Source of the DNA: Montifringilla adamsi | Taxonomy: Eukaryota > Chordata > Aves > Passeriformes > Passeridae | NCBI GenBank assembly: GCA_017590115.1 | Contig: JAGGNK010009114.1 | Span: 19,675,937 to 19,739,936 of the forward strand | Direction: 5' to 3' | DNA: 64,000 bases | In this document: in pieces, positions 37,401-63,362 of the stretch | Position numbering within the stretch: the first letter of the stretch is position 1 | Layout: each line of letters begins with the position of its first letter | The notes under the pieces: generated by a model | What the model was told of the DNA's origin: nothing | Databases searched by the model: none | The model's input: only the letters and a program-made list of their open reading frames with translations | Program-made: the position numbers and the translations under genes

Positions 37401-38877
37401 CTTCGCTACAGTTCTTTCCTCTTTAAAAGGTGTTGTGCCACTTTTAAACCTTCTCACATAAAACTTGTTTTTACATGAAGTAAAATCAACACAGCCAAGC
37501 ATTCCACAATAATCAAGTATTTACCAAAAAGGACCCTACCAAAAGATTCAGGGAAACATCATGCCTGATACACACAAACAAACAGGAGAAAAGGGAATTA
37601 TTATTAATTAATGCTACAGGGCATATTTATGGTTTTGCATAAATGCTGCAATCCTCAATATTTTTTTTAAATATTTGCTTTAACAATGGAAAAATCTATG
37701 TAACAAATACTCCATATACTACATATACTGCTGTAGTGCACATATGGCACTGTTATCCAACAGACTTAAAATCTTGAGTAATTGAGTTCACCCTTCTTAC
37801 AACTGAGATTAAAACAAAGTCCTGATTCTCAGGTGTGAGGAGCTGCTGGCACTGAACAAACTCACTCCAGGGCAAACAAACATCACAAAAGGAAAGCTGG
37901 TCTAACACCAGGTGTTTCTATTAAAGTGGTTTCAGTACAACCTTCTCAGACAACCAGGACTGAAGTTAAGGTCAGATATTCTATTTTCTATAATCAAAGG
38001 AGGCAATGAGATCCAAAGGAGAAGCAAACCCAAATAAGTTCTGTGTGTTTCAAATCAAATACTTAAATATTTCATTTAATTGTTGAAAAGTATCAACTTC
38101 AGTTCTTGCACAATATGTATCTTTACATGCCTTCATCTGTCTCATTAAGAAAGCAGATTTTGTTTGAAATTATCTAACATGAAAAATACTGCTAAGTCTA
38201 TTCATAAAACAGTATTCTATATTTTTATTTTTTCAAACAGCAAGTGACCACATTTAAAATGCATCATTTGCAAATATAAATTATCAAACTATTAGTTTAA
38301 TTAAAAATAAAGCAAAAACATAACTTCCCTTAGTATCACAATACATAGAAGGGTATTATAAACCCAAAAAGACTAAGTTAACCATAAGAAAACAATAACA
38401 TCAAAAGTGATGAAACTCATTAAGTCACTTAATGAATAAATCAGTCTAAGAATACAATACCATTCACCATGATTATGTAAAAAAAAAAAAAAAAAAGCAA
38501 ACTTTCATTGTATTATACAGATAAAACAATCCAATCCTTCATGCCACATTTTGTAAACCATGATATAAATTACACTCACAGTCAAATGAACAGGAAAAGT
38601 AACTCCCAAAATATTTTAAGTTGCTTTTAGGGCAGAAATAAAGGCAGAAATAGAATCATTTAAAATATATCAAGTTTAACCAAAAAAAAATGCATTTGGT
38701 CAAGCCTGCTATCCAAATAGTTTTGTTCCCTGCAAAACTATTTTTGTCTTTTTTGAGTTATGAAATTTAAATGTTTCTTTTACATATTAAATGTAAGTCA
38801 TGTGTTGAGCTACATTAAATCCTTTTATACTTTTATCATTTTGGCCTTAAGACCCAAACATCTTCTATGGACCTACA

Positions 38878-38925
38878 CTCACACTCTCACACACACACAC
38901 ACACACTCACACTCACTCTCTTCTT
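38878..38925 (+). repeat. (CA)n/(CT) microsatellite
   Basis: Alternating CA units with scattered CT interruptions, near the estimated distal end of the ZNF148 3' UTR. Confidence 0.9.
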
Positions 38926-39557
38926 GGTATCAGGAAATTCCTCATTTCACAGCAATAATGAAAGACTCACATAGTGATTTCTGTCAGAAACATAAGGAAT
39001 ATGTAAATTCATACTTTCCAGGTTCCTATAAAACCATCTCTCACCTATATATACATACTCCAACTGATGGAATTCAGGCTATGGTCTTTTGTCTGATAAT
39101 AAAGGGACGGAATAGATGTTGTAGGATAAAGAAATACTGTATAATGATTGAAATAAACCTATTATCCTAAATTTATCTATACAAATTACCTTTTTTTTAT
39201 TAACTGAAATACAAAGAAGGCATATGGACTCCAGGAAAATAGCACTATATCAGAAATTCACTGTACCAGTGTTTCACTATATATATCATCAGGTTTTTCA
39301 TAAGACAATTTCTTCTGTACACTAGGTTTTGTACTAATTTCTCTGTCTTCAAATCCATTATATTTTCAGATCCAATTCAGCACTATATAGTATGCCTTCA
39401 AAATAAAAGGAAGTCACTTGCTTTATTCAATACCAAGTTCCCTTCCAGACAGTATTTAAAGAAAGACAAGACTACACAGACAAAGTCCAGTATAATTCAT
39501 TTCTGACAATGAAAATTTCAACCCCTCATACTGTTGCAAAATTCCTCCTACTGAAAT

Positions 39558-39600
39558 GTCTACAATAATAATAATTATAATAATAATTATAATAATAAAA
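39558..39600 (+). repeat. (AAT)n/(AATTAT) simple repeat
   Basis: Repeating AATAATAATAATTATAAT units lie in the AT-rich region downstream of the ZNF148 stop codon. Confidence 0.9.
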
Positions 39601-42270
39601 AGCATACATTACATATAAAAGATACCAGTGTACTAAAAGTGACAGAAGTGGACTAGCAAATCCTTCAAAGCACATATTATATAAATGACTAGCATTTAAA
39701 AACATTTCCTTTTCTATAAAATGTAGGTCATATACATTTATAAATTGGGGGGGGGGAGGTTCTAAAGCAGTGATGACTGTTCAAATTGATATGCTGCTCT
39801 GTACAGTCTAATACCTATTCAATTCAAACTATAAGTTTGACATCTAGTTTATCAGAATAAACCCATCTCATAGCTCATAATTTGAAAAATATGCAACTCA
39901 AAGGAAGAGATGACTCAAAAGTTCACTGTTTATCTGCATATGAAATAAGAAGAGAACTATTCCTTTCTATGGGTGGCCCAAGTCTCATCAGTTCAGTATC
40001 AGGACATAAAGACTCCAAATTTATGTAGAGGAACTGGCAGGAATCAGCACAGAAGCAGAATAGTATCTCTGATCCTTTAGAGACACAGCTATTCAACCTC
40101 CGCAGTCTTCCTCGTCTCGCAGAAGTGCAGCCAAGCCATGCATTTCTCACTCAAAGTGGACGAAGCCATAGATCTAAAGACTGTCCCCTCTGTGACTGAA
40201 ATTGTGCTCTGTAAACAATGGTTTATATTCCAGCAGGAGGACATCTGAATTTATTTATAAAAAAATGATTAAGAATATTCATTAACTCAAACAAGGCTAT
40301 TAACTCCCAAAGGTATTTTTGGAACTTATCCTTATGCTACTTGTCAAGTTAGCACTGTCATGTATTATTGCTTACAAACAGTACATCATCATATGCCTTC
40401 TAACAGAGCAGTACTGTGATCAGTTCGTATTTACAGGCTTTTCTGTTTGTTTTTAAACAAGCTATAAAAACATTACATACTTTACAGACAATACAAATAC
40501 TCAAGTCAAACAAATGGAATGCATAACAATAAGAAACGTCATAAAGGAAGACTGACATAAGTCCTTGATTGTCAAGACACATTTATATTTATATATAAAC
40601 TCTAGCTGTGCAGAATCAAAGATTCAATCATAGGTACATCCTTATTTGATAAATCATATTTACAGCATGATATTGCATAAAAAAATAAAATAATGTTGTT
40701 TACACAATATTACCTTTCCATCCATTGGATTAAGGAAAGCAACAAACAACTCTTAGAAATGTTTGCTTGCCTCAGTTTGTGTTTCCTACCAAAAGATGTA
40801 ATTTTAAAAAGGAAACAGAAGGTTTTGTATGTTGAGTAGAGCAAAAGCGACTACAAATTTATTTCCCTGGCACAAAGCAAATTGTACTTGAACAGAAGTT
40901 AAAATTTCAAATTAAAGACATGTCTTTTCATTAGCAGTAATACTTTCTTAGTGCTTGTTCTTTGCAAAGTGAGTTTCAGCTAAATGCATTACATGCCTAA
41001 CACAAACATGCATTACCCTAAGTCCAATGAACTTTCAAAGTTACAAGGCTTCATTTTAGTAAGACATTTAACTCTAGGAAACTGTAAAATGATTCATTTG
41101 CTTCAGTACCAACCATGTAATTTGAAAGTTCACATGTGTACTGGTACCGACTGCATAAATATATTTCTGCCTGTTAACATTTCCAAATGGATTCCCAGGA
41201 GTATTAGGATTTTCCCTGTGATTTGTAATGGTATTCAAACAAGCAAACAAAGAACAAAAATCAAAGCTCTCAAAGCCAAGAAAATTTAGTTAGCAAATAT
41301 ACATACATAATGTAATCCAATGCTGCAAAATTCAGAGTAAATTCATCCAAATATTCTGGTTCATTTCAAATAGTTACTAGACATGATACAAATCCTATAA
41401 AAATATCCTGATCAAGCATGGAATATAACGTATCCGTTCAGGTGGAAAGTTTTCATAGGAGAACACGAATACTTCGGAATAAACTCCAAAAGTTACAATA
41501 GAACCCCAATAATTTGCAGCAATGCCTTAGAAACCCTTTACAAATTACAGTTTTGAAAACAGTGAAGAAGCAGGCAACAAAAGCAAGGATGTCACATCAC
41601 AAAAAGTACTTTGTTAATTTATTTTGACAACTGCAATTTAGTTTTCAATACTCCTTCTACCTCCTAGTATACTAATAGAGATGCTGTAGTATACTTGGGT
41701 GAAGTAGTACAGTATTATTGTGTGAGACCTTGCTACAGTACTTTTTAGACCATTGCAGAGAGGTGGGAAAGGACCATGAGGGATGTAGAAACCTGTCAGA
41801 TGCTCTGTTTAGAGGTCAGCGAATTAGCAAGATTTTACTGTACTTCTCAATTAACAATGAAAAGCTCCCATCATCCAAAAACCCAACAAGTACAATATAA
41901 AAATAATACAAGTGTTATTTCACATGAATACTTTCTTGTCCTATTTTTTTCTTGAAACACAATTTTCCTAAAGACAACACTAGGAGACACAAGATCATAA
42001 ACATGGTTCTTTTATCATCCAATTTAAATTGTTTATGTTGTTATTCATAAACCAACATACAGTAATACACATGGTAAATCCTTCTCCCCAAAACTTGTCA
42101 TTTATGATTAATTCATTCTCAAATTAAATGAAGAAAATGTAAATGCCTATTAGTATACCATTACAAGCTGATTCCTTCATTGTGTTATATTAATGGCAAA
42201 ACATATCAAAAGGTTCATGCTAAAAGGGACACTGTCAAGTAATTTAGGACCAAAATATGGCCTATTAATA

Positions 42271-42388
42271 AGTGCATGTGTGTGTGCATATAAATAAATA
42301 TATATATATCTATATATGTATGTACATATTTTGTACATATATATACATATATATATATATATATACATGTAGAGAGAGAGAGAGCGAG
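42271..42388 (+). repeat. Compound (TG)n-(TA)n-(AG)n microsatellite
   Basis: A GTGTGTGT lead is followed by about 80 bp of TA-rich repeats containing TGTACATATTTTGTACA, then an AGAGAG run ending GCGAG. On the ZNF148 transcript strand it would be a CU/AU/CA repeat in the 3' UTR. Confidence 0.9.
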
Positions 42389-44175
42389 CTTGGTAATTAA
42401 TGTCATCAATTTCTTCTTTTTCAAAATTATCATTGCGCTATCACTAGTAGATATCCCCAAAAATTCCACCTTACACACACACACATATCTGGTGCTCACA
42501 TGACCTTTTGGTAGGAATGGCTGCTGTTAGCTCAAGGGAATCTCCATGCTCACCCCAGCCTTATACTGACAGCACAAGAACAGAACAGACAACCAAAGCT
42601 GCTTTTTTCCACACATACACAGAAAACTAACAAGAATGACCAGATCAACATGAAGAGTGTGCATCTGCAGCAGATTAAAAGCAGCAAAATGTGAGCAGTG
42701 AAAAACGTTATTAAATAATGCCATTATTAAACGAGCAAGAGCTTTTCACAGAGCTAAACCTCCCAGAGCTACATAAACACTTATTCCAGGATAAAAGGGG
42801 ATGGACTCAGGAAATCACAGCAGTACATTTGGCTAACTCCTCCAGTGCAGAAAGCTTCAAGCATCAGCAGATCAACTACCCACACCACTGCTTTAACTGT
42901 ACACGTGGAAGAACCCTACAAGACAGTCCCTGTGGCTTAGGGGACTTCACAGCCTGTCCTAAGGCACAGGGTGCAGCTGGAACGGCTCAGCAGCAGGCTG
43001 GGGAATGAGCTGTGATGTAGGAAACAGCAGTTCCTCTGGTGATCCCCGTTTGGCTGCAGGGAAGAGCAGGTTCCTTCAGTCTGTGCAGCAGCCTGCTCCC
43101 TCACACACCCTCGGAGTGATCCCAAGTGTGACAATGGCAGGGCACAGCCACTCCCTCCGAGTCCTCAATCACATTCTCACACCAGAGTGTCAATGCAGCA
43201 ACTTTTTTTAAATAAAGCTGAGTCAGTCCCCTTAGGGAGAAGGAGGCTTTATTCCTCTTACCTCCCTATGGGCCCACAGCAGTGCACTAACACAGTAATA
43301 ACCCAGCCTTTTTTTTTTTTTGTTTCTTTTGTTCCTTGCTATATTTAACAAAGAGTACAGTTGCCATCTCCTTGCAACATCAGGGCATAGGAACAAAAGT
43401 GCCAACACAGTATTATTCAGGCACCACAAGCTAGGATGTCATGGAAATGGACACTGAAAACAAAGTATGCCTTACAAGAGGTGGTTTCCTGGGATATAGG
43501 GACCCTTTATATTATTTCTGTGCAACACACAATGGAAAGTCAAAAAACCAAACTGACCATAAAGGAAAAAAAAAACAGAGAGACCACAAATCAGTTTAAA
43601 AATATTCTTTCAAAGAAATTTCTTTACATGTATCATTAATAATCCATAAGGAATTTACTCTTCTCCCTTGATGCCCGCTCTTTTCATGTCGTGGCCAAAT
43701 ATTCAGACAAAATTACTGGTAAGTCATAGCATGCTGAAATGCCTTACTGTATTACACACAGGGTCAACAAATCAAAAGAGCCTGCTTTCTTACACAAAAG
43801 TATTAAGAAATTAGTTTATATAAACTGTACTCTTGCCAATAGAAGAAGCAGGCTAAGGATAATAAATGCCCTTTCTCCCTCAACTGTACCAAGTGAAGTT
43901 AGTGCTGTAGTAGCGCTCCCAAAAGGGAAAAGACAAAGTGGGATCAGCTTCCTGGTAACAAAAACTCAGAAAAATATTGCTACTGCTTTGGTAAGACGTG
44001 GGAACTGTTCTAGGTCCTGTTCAAGTCCTTTCTTAAAAGACAGGATATATTTTAGCCCCTTGAGATGCAGCCTTTTCTCCTACCTGATGGCTTTATCTGA
44101 GAGACACTAGCTAGCAACAGTGCTGTAAAAACCTGGATGAAATCCTATTTTAAAACCACCATATACACACCCACC

Positions 44176-44180
44176 TGTAT

Positions 44181-44232
<52 letters not shown>
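44176..44232 (+). repeat. (GT)n microsatellite
   Basis: A nearly pure GT repeat of about 55 bp. On the ZNF148 strand it is a CA repeat within the probable 3' UTR, the kind of sequence bound by hnRNP L in mammals. Confidence 0.95.
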
Positions 44233-44235
<3 letters not shown>

Positions 44236-45803
44236 TCCCTGGTTAATCAGCCTACATGAGGCTTAAACTGCCTTGAACTACCAGACAGTGTCCCTTTAGG
44301 GAAGGTGCAATAGAATGAACATACAGTTCAAAAATCTGAAACTTGTTAACTTAAACTACACAATAGTTAGGCTACTCAAATCTTACCACCTTAAAAATGC
44401 ACACAGAACTAGTTATCGTACCATACTGTATACTTCAAGACAAAGTACTATTCAAAAAAACATATTCATGGTACAGGGATAAACTTTGCAGTTTATTTAT
44501 ACTGTGAAATGCAATGAAAACTTCTGATCACTCTCCTAGGCTGGAAAAAGAAATCCTGTTCACTAGCATCATTCACCAGTTTGGGTTGGTAAAATTGTAG
44601 TGACTTTTACTAAGCAAACACTAAAAAATAGGGAATCTGAATGCCCACTTCTTCAGCTTTCAGGGATACTTTAATAAATTTAATAATTGGAATTGTCAAA
44701 ATTCTAGACAGAGAATTAAAACAGTTTTTACAGAAGCTAAAAATACCCAATCTCAAGTATATGGAAAAGAATTACTGGAGCTGCTGTATGAGATGAAAAT
44801 GATGCAACCGTATCAAACCTAAACATCTAAAAATGGTTTTATTTTTTGAGAAATCAAAAACTATAAAGTTGACTAAGTGCTCTATGTTAATCGTTATGAG
44901 TATGTAGGGTAAGGTACAATTAAGCTTTTAAATCTTGGAATACACTGTTTGTGTAAGCATTTTGCAATTGGGAATGTCATCTACAGAGTATTTTAACTAA
45001 AACTTCAAAATCTTGGTTTCTGCATATGAAAAAGTCATTAAAAAGTTACATCTAGATTCAGCTGTACAAAGAAATACACATTACTTCTGGAATGAAGTAA
45101 AGGCTTTAGCAGTTAGGCATTTTGCTTAAAAAAGTGTTTAAAGTATTTTAAATTAATTAGACTTTTAAATAGTAGAGTTAGTCTATCAGAATTCACTTTC
45201 TTTCCCTCCAAACACAACTCAAGGTAATGCAAAGCAGAAATAAAGGGCATGTGGTCGAAAATTATTTTCAAGAGAGACTGAAGATTTTTCTAGCAAATGC
45301 TTTGTTTTAAAGCATATTTGTTTGACTTCCAAAATGTACTTGTTTATTCTGTGTGTTCAGTACACATTGATTCCCTGCTGAAGAGCAACAACTATGCAAG
45401 CTTAGAAATGACAATGTGAATAGTATCAGACAAAAAACTGTCCTCCCAAAGCATACAAGGAAACCAGCAAGGAAACAATCATGGGGGAAAGTCTTACCTG
45501 GGCATTTTGTTTATTTTAAAATTTCATAGAAGGTAAAATATTTTCTGGATTCAAACAAATGAATAATAAACTGCCTTTGATAGGGGCACCAACATCAGGC
45601 AGTTCAATGACTGATGGCTAACGAAAAAAATTTTAAAAAAAGAAAAATGAAAGAAAAAAGAAGCAGTTATTGGTCTTGCTAATATCAGCTTACTTCTGTT
45701 TTAACATAGCGCTCTTAAAAGCTGTACAGAACTCCATCTTATACAGAGCAACCCCCTTTTGACAAATGTGTTCTAAAGTGCCAGTATTATTTACAAAGAT
45801 TTC

Positions 45804-59200
<13,397 letters not shown>

Positions 59201-59707
59201 TCTTAAGTGCAATTACCTACAAAGAAAGTTTTAATAGTAAACATCTACAATTGGTGCGCTCGCTTAAAATTTTTTACTTACAAACATTTTATAAGAACTC
59301 AAGTCAGTACTCAACAAACACACATGCAGTCCTAAAATTGATACTGAGTAAGAACCAAAAGTTGGATATCTTCTAGGAATGTCAAAAAACTCTCCTCTTG
59401 CACATCTGTGTGCACACAACTGAACGCTTTCAAATAAAAGGTTTCAAATCAGTGTTCCTGACTAGGGTAAAAGTAAGGTAATTAAATGATGGCTAATTCC
59501 TCCTTCTCATTCCTTAGAAAACTTTTAATTTTTTTCCTGTATGCCCTCTTTGCTCTGTTCTCTTTTTCCATTTTGACTGTCTTTTACAAACACCTCTTTC
59601 ATACTGGTCCTGTTCTCCCTACTTCCTTGTCCTTCCAGCGCCCTTCCACTGCTGTTACCCCAGGGCACTGAAGCTCCTGGAACATCTTAATATCCACAAG
59701 TGAGAGA

Positions 59708-60271
59708 AAACTGGGCTGCATCCAAAGCAGCAGTTGAGGGAGGTGATTTTACCCCTCCACTCCACTCTCCTGTGACCCCACCTGCAGTGTTACATCCAGC
59801 TCTGGGGTCACAACATGAAAAGGATGTGGATATGCTGGAGCAATTCCAGGGGAGGAAAGGAAAATTATCAAAGGGCTAGAACATCTCTGCTATGCCAACA
59901 GGATGAGAGAGAAAGAAGGCTCTGGGGAGACCTTATTGCAGCCTTTCATTACTTAAAAGGGAGCTTTTAAGGTGGAGAAAGAACTTTTTAGCAGAGCCTG
60001 TTGCAACAGGACAACAGGTAATGGTTTTGAAGGAGAGAGGTCAATTTAGACTAGATACAAGGAAGAATATTGTTACAATGAGGGTGCTGAAACACTGGCA
60101 TAAGATGCCCGGAGAGGTGGTGTACACCCCATCCAGGAAAACATTCAAGGCCAGGTTGGATGGGGCTGAGCAAACTGATTTAAGTGAAGATGTCCTTGCT
60201 CATTACTGGGGGTTGGACTGGATGGCCTTTAAAAGTCCCTTCCAACCCCAAACTATTCTGTGATTCTATGA
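59708..60271 (+). mobile_element. CR1 LINE 3' fragment, plus strand
   Basis: The sequence follows the avian CR1 3' end. It runs from a reverse-transcriptase C-terminal region (CATCCAGCTCTGGGGTCAC, GAGACCTTATTGCAGCC) through the untranslated part (GGTTGGACTGGATGGCC, CTTCCAACCCC) to the terminal ATTCTGTGATTCTATG repeats at about 60,255-60,271. It is 5'-truncated, as nearly all CR1 copies are, and carries many substitutions and stops, so it is inactive. It sits in the upstream ZNF148 intron in the orientation opposite to the gene. Confidence 0.93.
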
Positions 60272-61472
60272 AAATGCAATTTTGTAGCTACAGCTATACA
60301 TCAAATAAAGAGGTCAAAGCTGTTCATAAAAGACATTCACAGTGAGCAGGAGCATTTGTGAGGAAACACAAATTCCAATCATGAAAAGCAATACAATCCA
60401 CAATATTCCAACAAGTATCATGACATTATTAATTAGTTTTCAGCACAGAGCAGGAGGCTTTTTTGAAGCTGGAAGTGGCAGCATCTTCTCAGTCTACTGA
60501 TCAATATATACACAAGATAGTTCTAGGACTCTTCTTGGCACACTGGATGTCCAGTCAGAGCAGTCAGTCTCCTTCACCCTATTCCCCACGCCCATAATCC
60601 CTACTACCCACTCCTCAGTGCTCCTTGAGACAGACACACCAACAGACAGACAGACATCCTTCCTCCACCCATTATGTTCCCAAAGGCAGAGAGCAGAGGC
60701 AATACACACACAGGCCACAGCAGACACAGGGGTGGGAGCAGAGGCACAGGAGAGTTGGACAGCACACAGCAGGCCCAGCCAAAGCACCAGATGGGACCTT
60801 GGGCAGCATCACAACAGCAGCAGCACCTTGGATTTTGATGCATTCACAGTTAGGGTACAGGTGTGATGGGGGTACATTGCTAGACATCAGCTTCAAATTC
60901 CATCCCCCTTAGAGTGCAGCATGAAGAAATGATCCATCTCCATTCAAGTCTCAAGTCAGAGGCTATGCTGTCTTCCCTGCAGCTCACAATGACTATTCAT
61001 AACCAAAGAAATCAGGTCTCTCTAAAGGTTATGTCCACAGAAATCAGGTCTCTGCCTAAAACCAGCAGGGCCATCACTGCAGAATTCCACCACAACAGCC
61101 CCCTGCCAGTCTAACAGGCTGCCAACATGAAAAACACTCCAACAAACAAATGTACATCAAGTGTCTAAATGTCCCTATTCAGTTACATCCATTTGATCAC
61201 TTTCTACATAATTTCCTTCTCCAGAAATGTATTTTGAAAACTGTGTATCTAAACATTTGTGAAGTTTTCTCTATATCAAACTACATCGAGTATACAGAAT
61301 AAACAGTGGTTTCTTTTTGGGTGAGATCTGAGATTACTTGGTAGGAATGGAACCACCAGATGAAAGAGCTGAAAACTCTCATAAGTTTCTCCAACATTGT
61401 CCTTTGTTTCAAATATTACTATTGGTTCTTAAGATTCTGAAAGTAAACTTAAAAATTTGAAAAAAAAATTAA

Positions 61473-61479
<7 letters not shown>

Positions 61480-61507
<28 letters not shown>
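61480..61507 (+). repeat. 28-base poly(A) run
   Basis: An uninterrupted A run follows an A/T-rich lead of about 40 bases. No retrocopied gene body or flanking target duplication was recognised, so it is listed as a simple homopolymer. Confidence 0.9.
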
Positions 61508-61509
<2 letters not shown>

Positions 61510-63320
61510 AAACAAAACCTCACCGCACACCACAACAGATAAAGTAAAAAGCTAATTCACACATCCTGATGGCAAGTCATGCCGTACAGCTCAAAAGTAA
61601 AAGAACATTTGTCCCTATTCTGTACCGTGAGAGGTTCTAAACTTCCGAATACATCACAGAAAGGCTGACAGCCAGGATGGTCTGACCTCTCTCAGTTTCA
61701 AATACTTAAGAAGCAAACCAAGAGAAGAAGCTTTTCAGGCAAATACTTTTTTTATTATTTTTAGTAAGCCTTGCTCTGCTGGAAATCAGGAGGACAGAGT
61801 CACCAAGCTACATGTCTTTATATATGACAGTGTCATCAATCTTTTTAGCATTCTTCCTTCCTACATAACAAGTCCATTTTAGGGACCAAAACCACCCGTG
61901 ACAGGAGAAGAACATGGAAAAATTCTGTTCAGCACATTTATGCTTGTGATTTGTCCTTTTTTGTTCTTCTGCAATTCTAACATATGTTTGAAATCATGCT
62001 TTTGATTTTCTCAGTATCTGTCTTCAAACACAGACAACAATTTCTTAATGCCTTGAGTGAGCTCAGGTACTGCTATGGGACAAACTGACTCTCAAATTAA
62101 TCCATTTAGAGTAAGAGAATGAGATGTCTTCAAGGGAAAATGTAGGTCTGGTATGCCATACAGCCACTTGCAGACATTATATAATCCATGAAGTATTTTT
62201 CAGATGTAACTGGGAAACCAAACTGATAGTTTCTCAGCAATAACACAAACAAACAAACAAAACCTGGCACAGCACTAAGGCTGTATTCTTCCCACCAATG
62301 CAGATCTCCCAGAGGTCTTGCAACAACATCATAAAAGAAAAAAGTGAGGATTAATTTATCATCTTTTTGGTTTGGAATATCCAGTGCCAAGTGAGAAAGG
62401 TGAGACAGAAGACAGAAATTCTTAAGATTTGGTAAAAGATGGTGCAAAAGACCTAGAGCTGAGACTGGTTCTTTCAGTAGAGCATTCTAAACATCTAGCT
62501 TGAAAGACAGACTTCAAGGAAAATAAACCGGATGTATCTCCTCATTTCAGCCTTTATCTGAAGTCAATCCATAGTCAGGGTACATCTCACACAGACTGTC
62601 ATTCACTACGCTTTTGTTCCACACTACAGAAATACGACAGCATCAGGTCACTGCAGAGTCTCCAAAGGAATGACGTGCACAGGTACGAGAATACAGGAAC
62701 TCAAGATGCTGAAACACATTCAAGAGAGAACAAAGCAGCATCAAGTGTGAGAGCATGGTGGCCCTAATCTGTCTGCTCAGGCCACTGGCAAGAACAGCAC
62801 AGAAGGTTGTTCCACATGGAGGATGGTACTGCCACATCACTCTGAAATTAGGCAGGAATTGCGGAAATCCTGGATTTAAAGCTACTTCCTGGCAGGAAGT
62901 TAGGCAGGCTAAGAAGCTGAGTGTTAACCACATAGAAGAGCCTGCTACTCTCACCAAGAGAGGCAGGAAGACTCCTGACATGCCAGACCTTGGGACAGCT
63001 GGTGAGATACAGCAGCTTCCCAGAAGACAGGCCAGCTGTGGGCTGGTATTCATGGGTCTCGCTGGCTCCCACAGTTGCAACGGATATGGAAACAGTTCTT
63101 TCTCACCCTGACTAGCAGGTTTAGCAGAGTCATGCAACTGAAAGCCCTCAAGTTGTCTTCCAGCCATGATCCTGAGTCATATCAGAAGTGGTGTAGTAAG
63201 TGCTCTGCTTATTAACCAAGCTTTCAAACACCTGTTTTTTTCAAAGAAAAATAGTGAGAACTCATAGTGTTAGGCTGGATATGAGAAGTGATAAAAAACA
63301 ATGTAAGTTACATGACTTGC

Positions 63321-63362
63321 AGGTGATGTTTTAAAACAAAGAGGTAATGTTTTAAAACAAAG
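63321..63362 (+). repeat. 21-bp tandem duplication with one mismatch
   Basis: Two adjacent copies of AGGTRATGTTTTAAAACAAAG differ at a single base. Each contains the palindrome TTTTAAAA. The location is the upstream ZNF148 intron. Confidence 0.95.

Larger units (their letters stand above)
32300..38990. other. Intergenic region between ZNF148 and SLC12A8
   Basis: DNA between the probable SLC12A8 promoter and the estimated ZNF148 poly(A) region. It contains a CR1 fragment at 32827-33190, a perfect 19-bp hairpin at 34005-34047, an isolated GC-rich patch at about 36,955-37,400, and a CA-type microsatellite at about 38,878-38,925. The part beyond 37,480 may belong to the ZNF148 3' UTR. No coding sequence was recognised on either strand. 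Confidence 0.6.
39000..45803 (-). other. ZNF148: ZNF148 3' untranslated region (distal end uncertain)
   Basis: Immediately downstream of the stop codon the minus strand continues as several kilobases of AT-rich DNA without recognisable exons, matching the long 3' UTR known for this gene in mammals. Many AATAAA signals occur (TTTATT on the plus strand, for example at 39196-39201), so the true poly(A) site cannot be picked. Microsatellites at 42271-42388 and 44176-44232 would be transcribed as AU and CA repeats. A GC-richer patch at about 42,700-43,230 interrupts the region. Confidence 0.5.

Noticed and set aside
61440..61510. Poly(A) tail of a processed retrocopy
   Set aside because: No recognisable exon-derived sequence precedes it and no flanking target duplication was seen. 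A homopolymer expansion is simpler.
62643..63167. A 174-codon minus-strand open frame in the upstream ZNF148 intron
   Set aside because: Unfamiliar composition, no matching splice phase to the first coding exon and no family motif.
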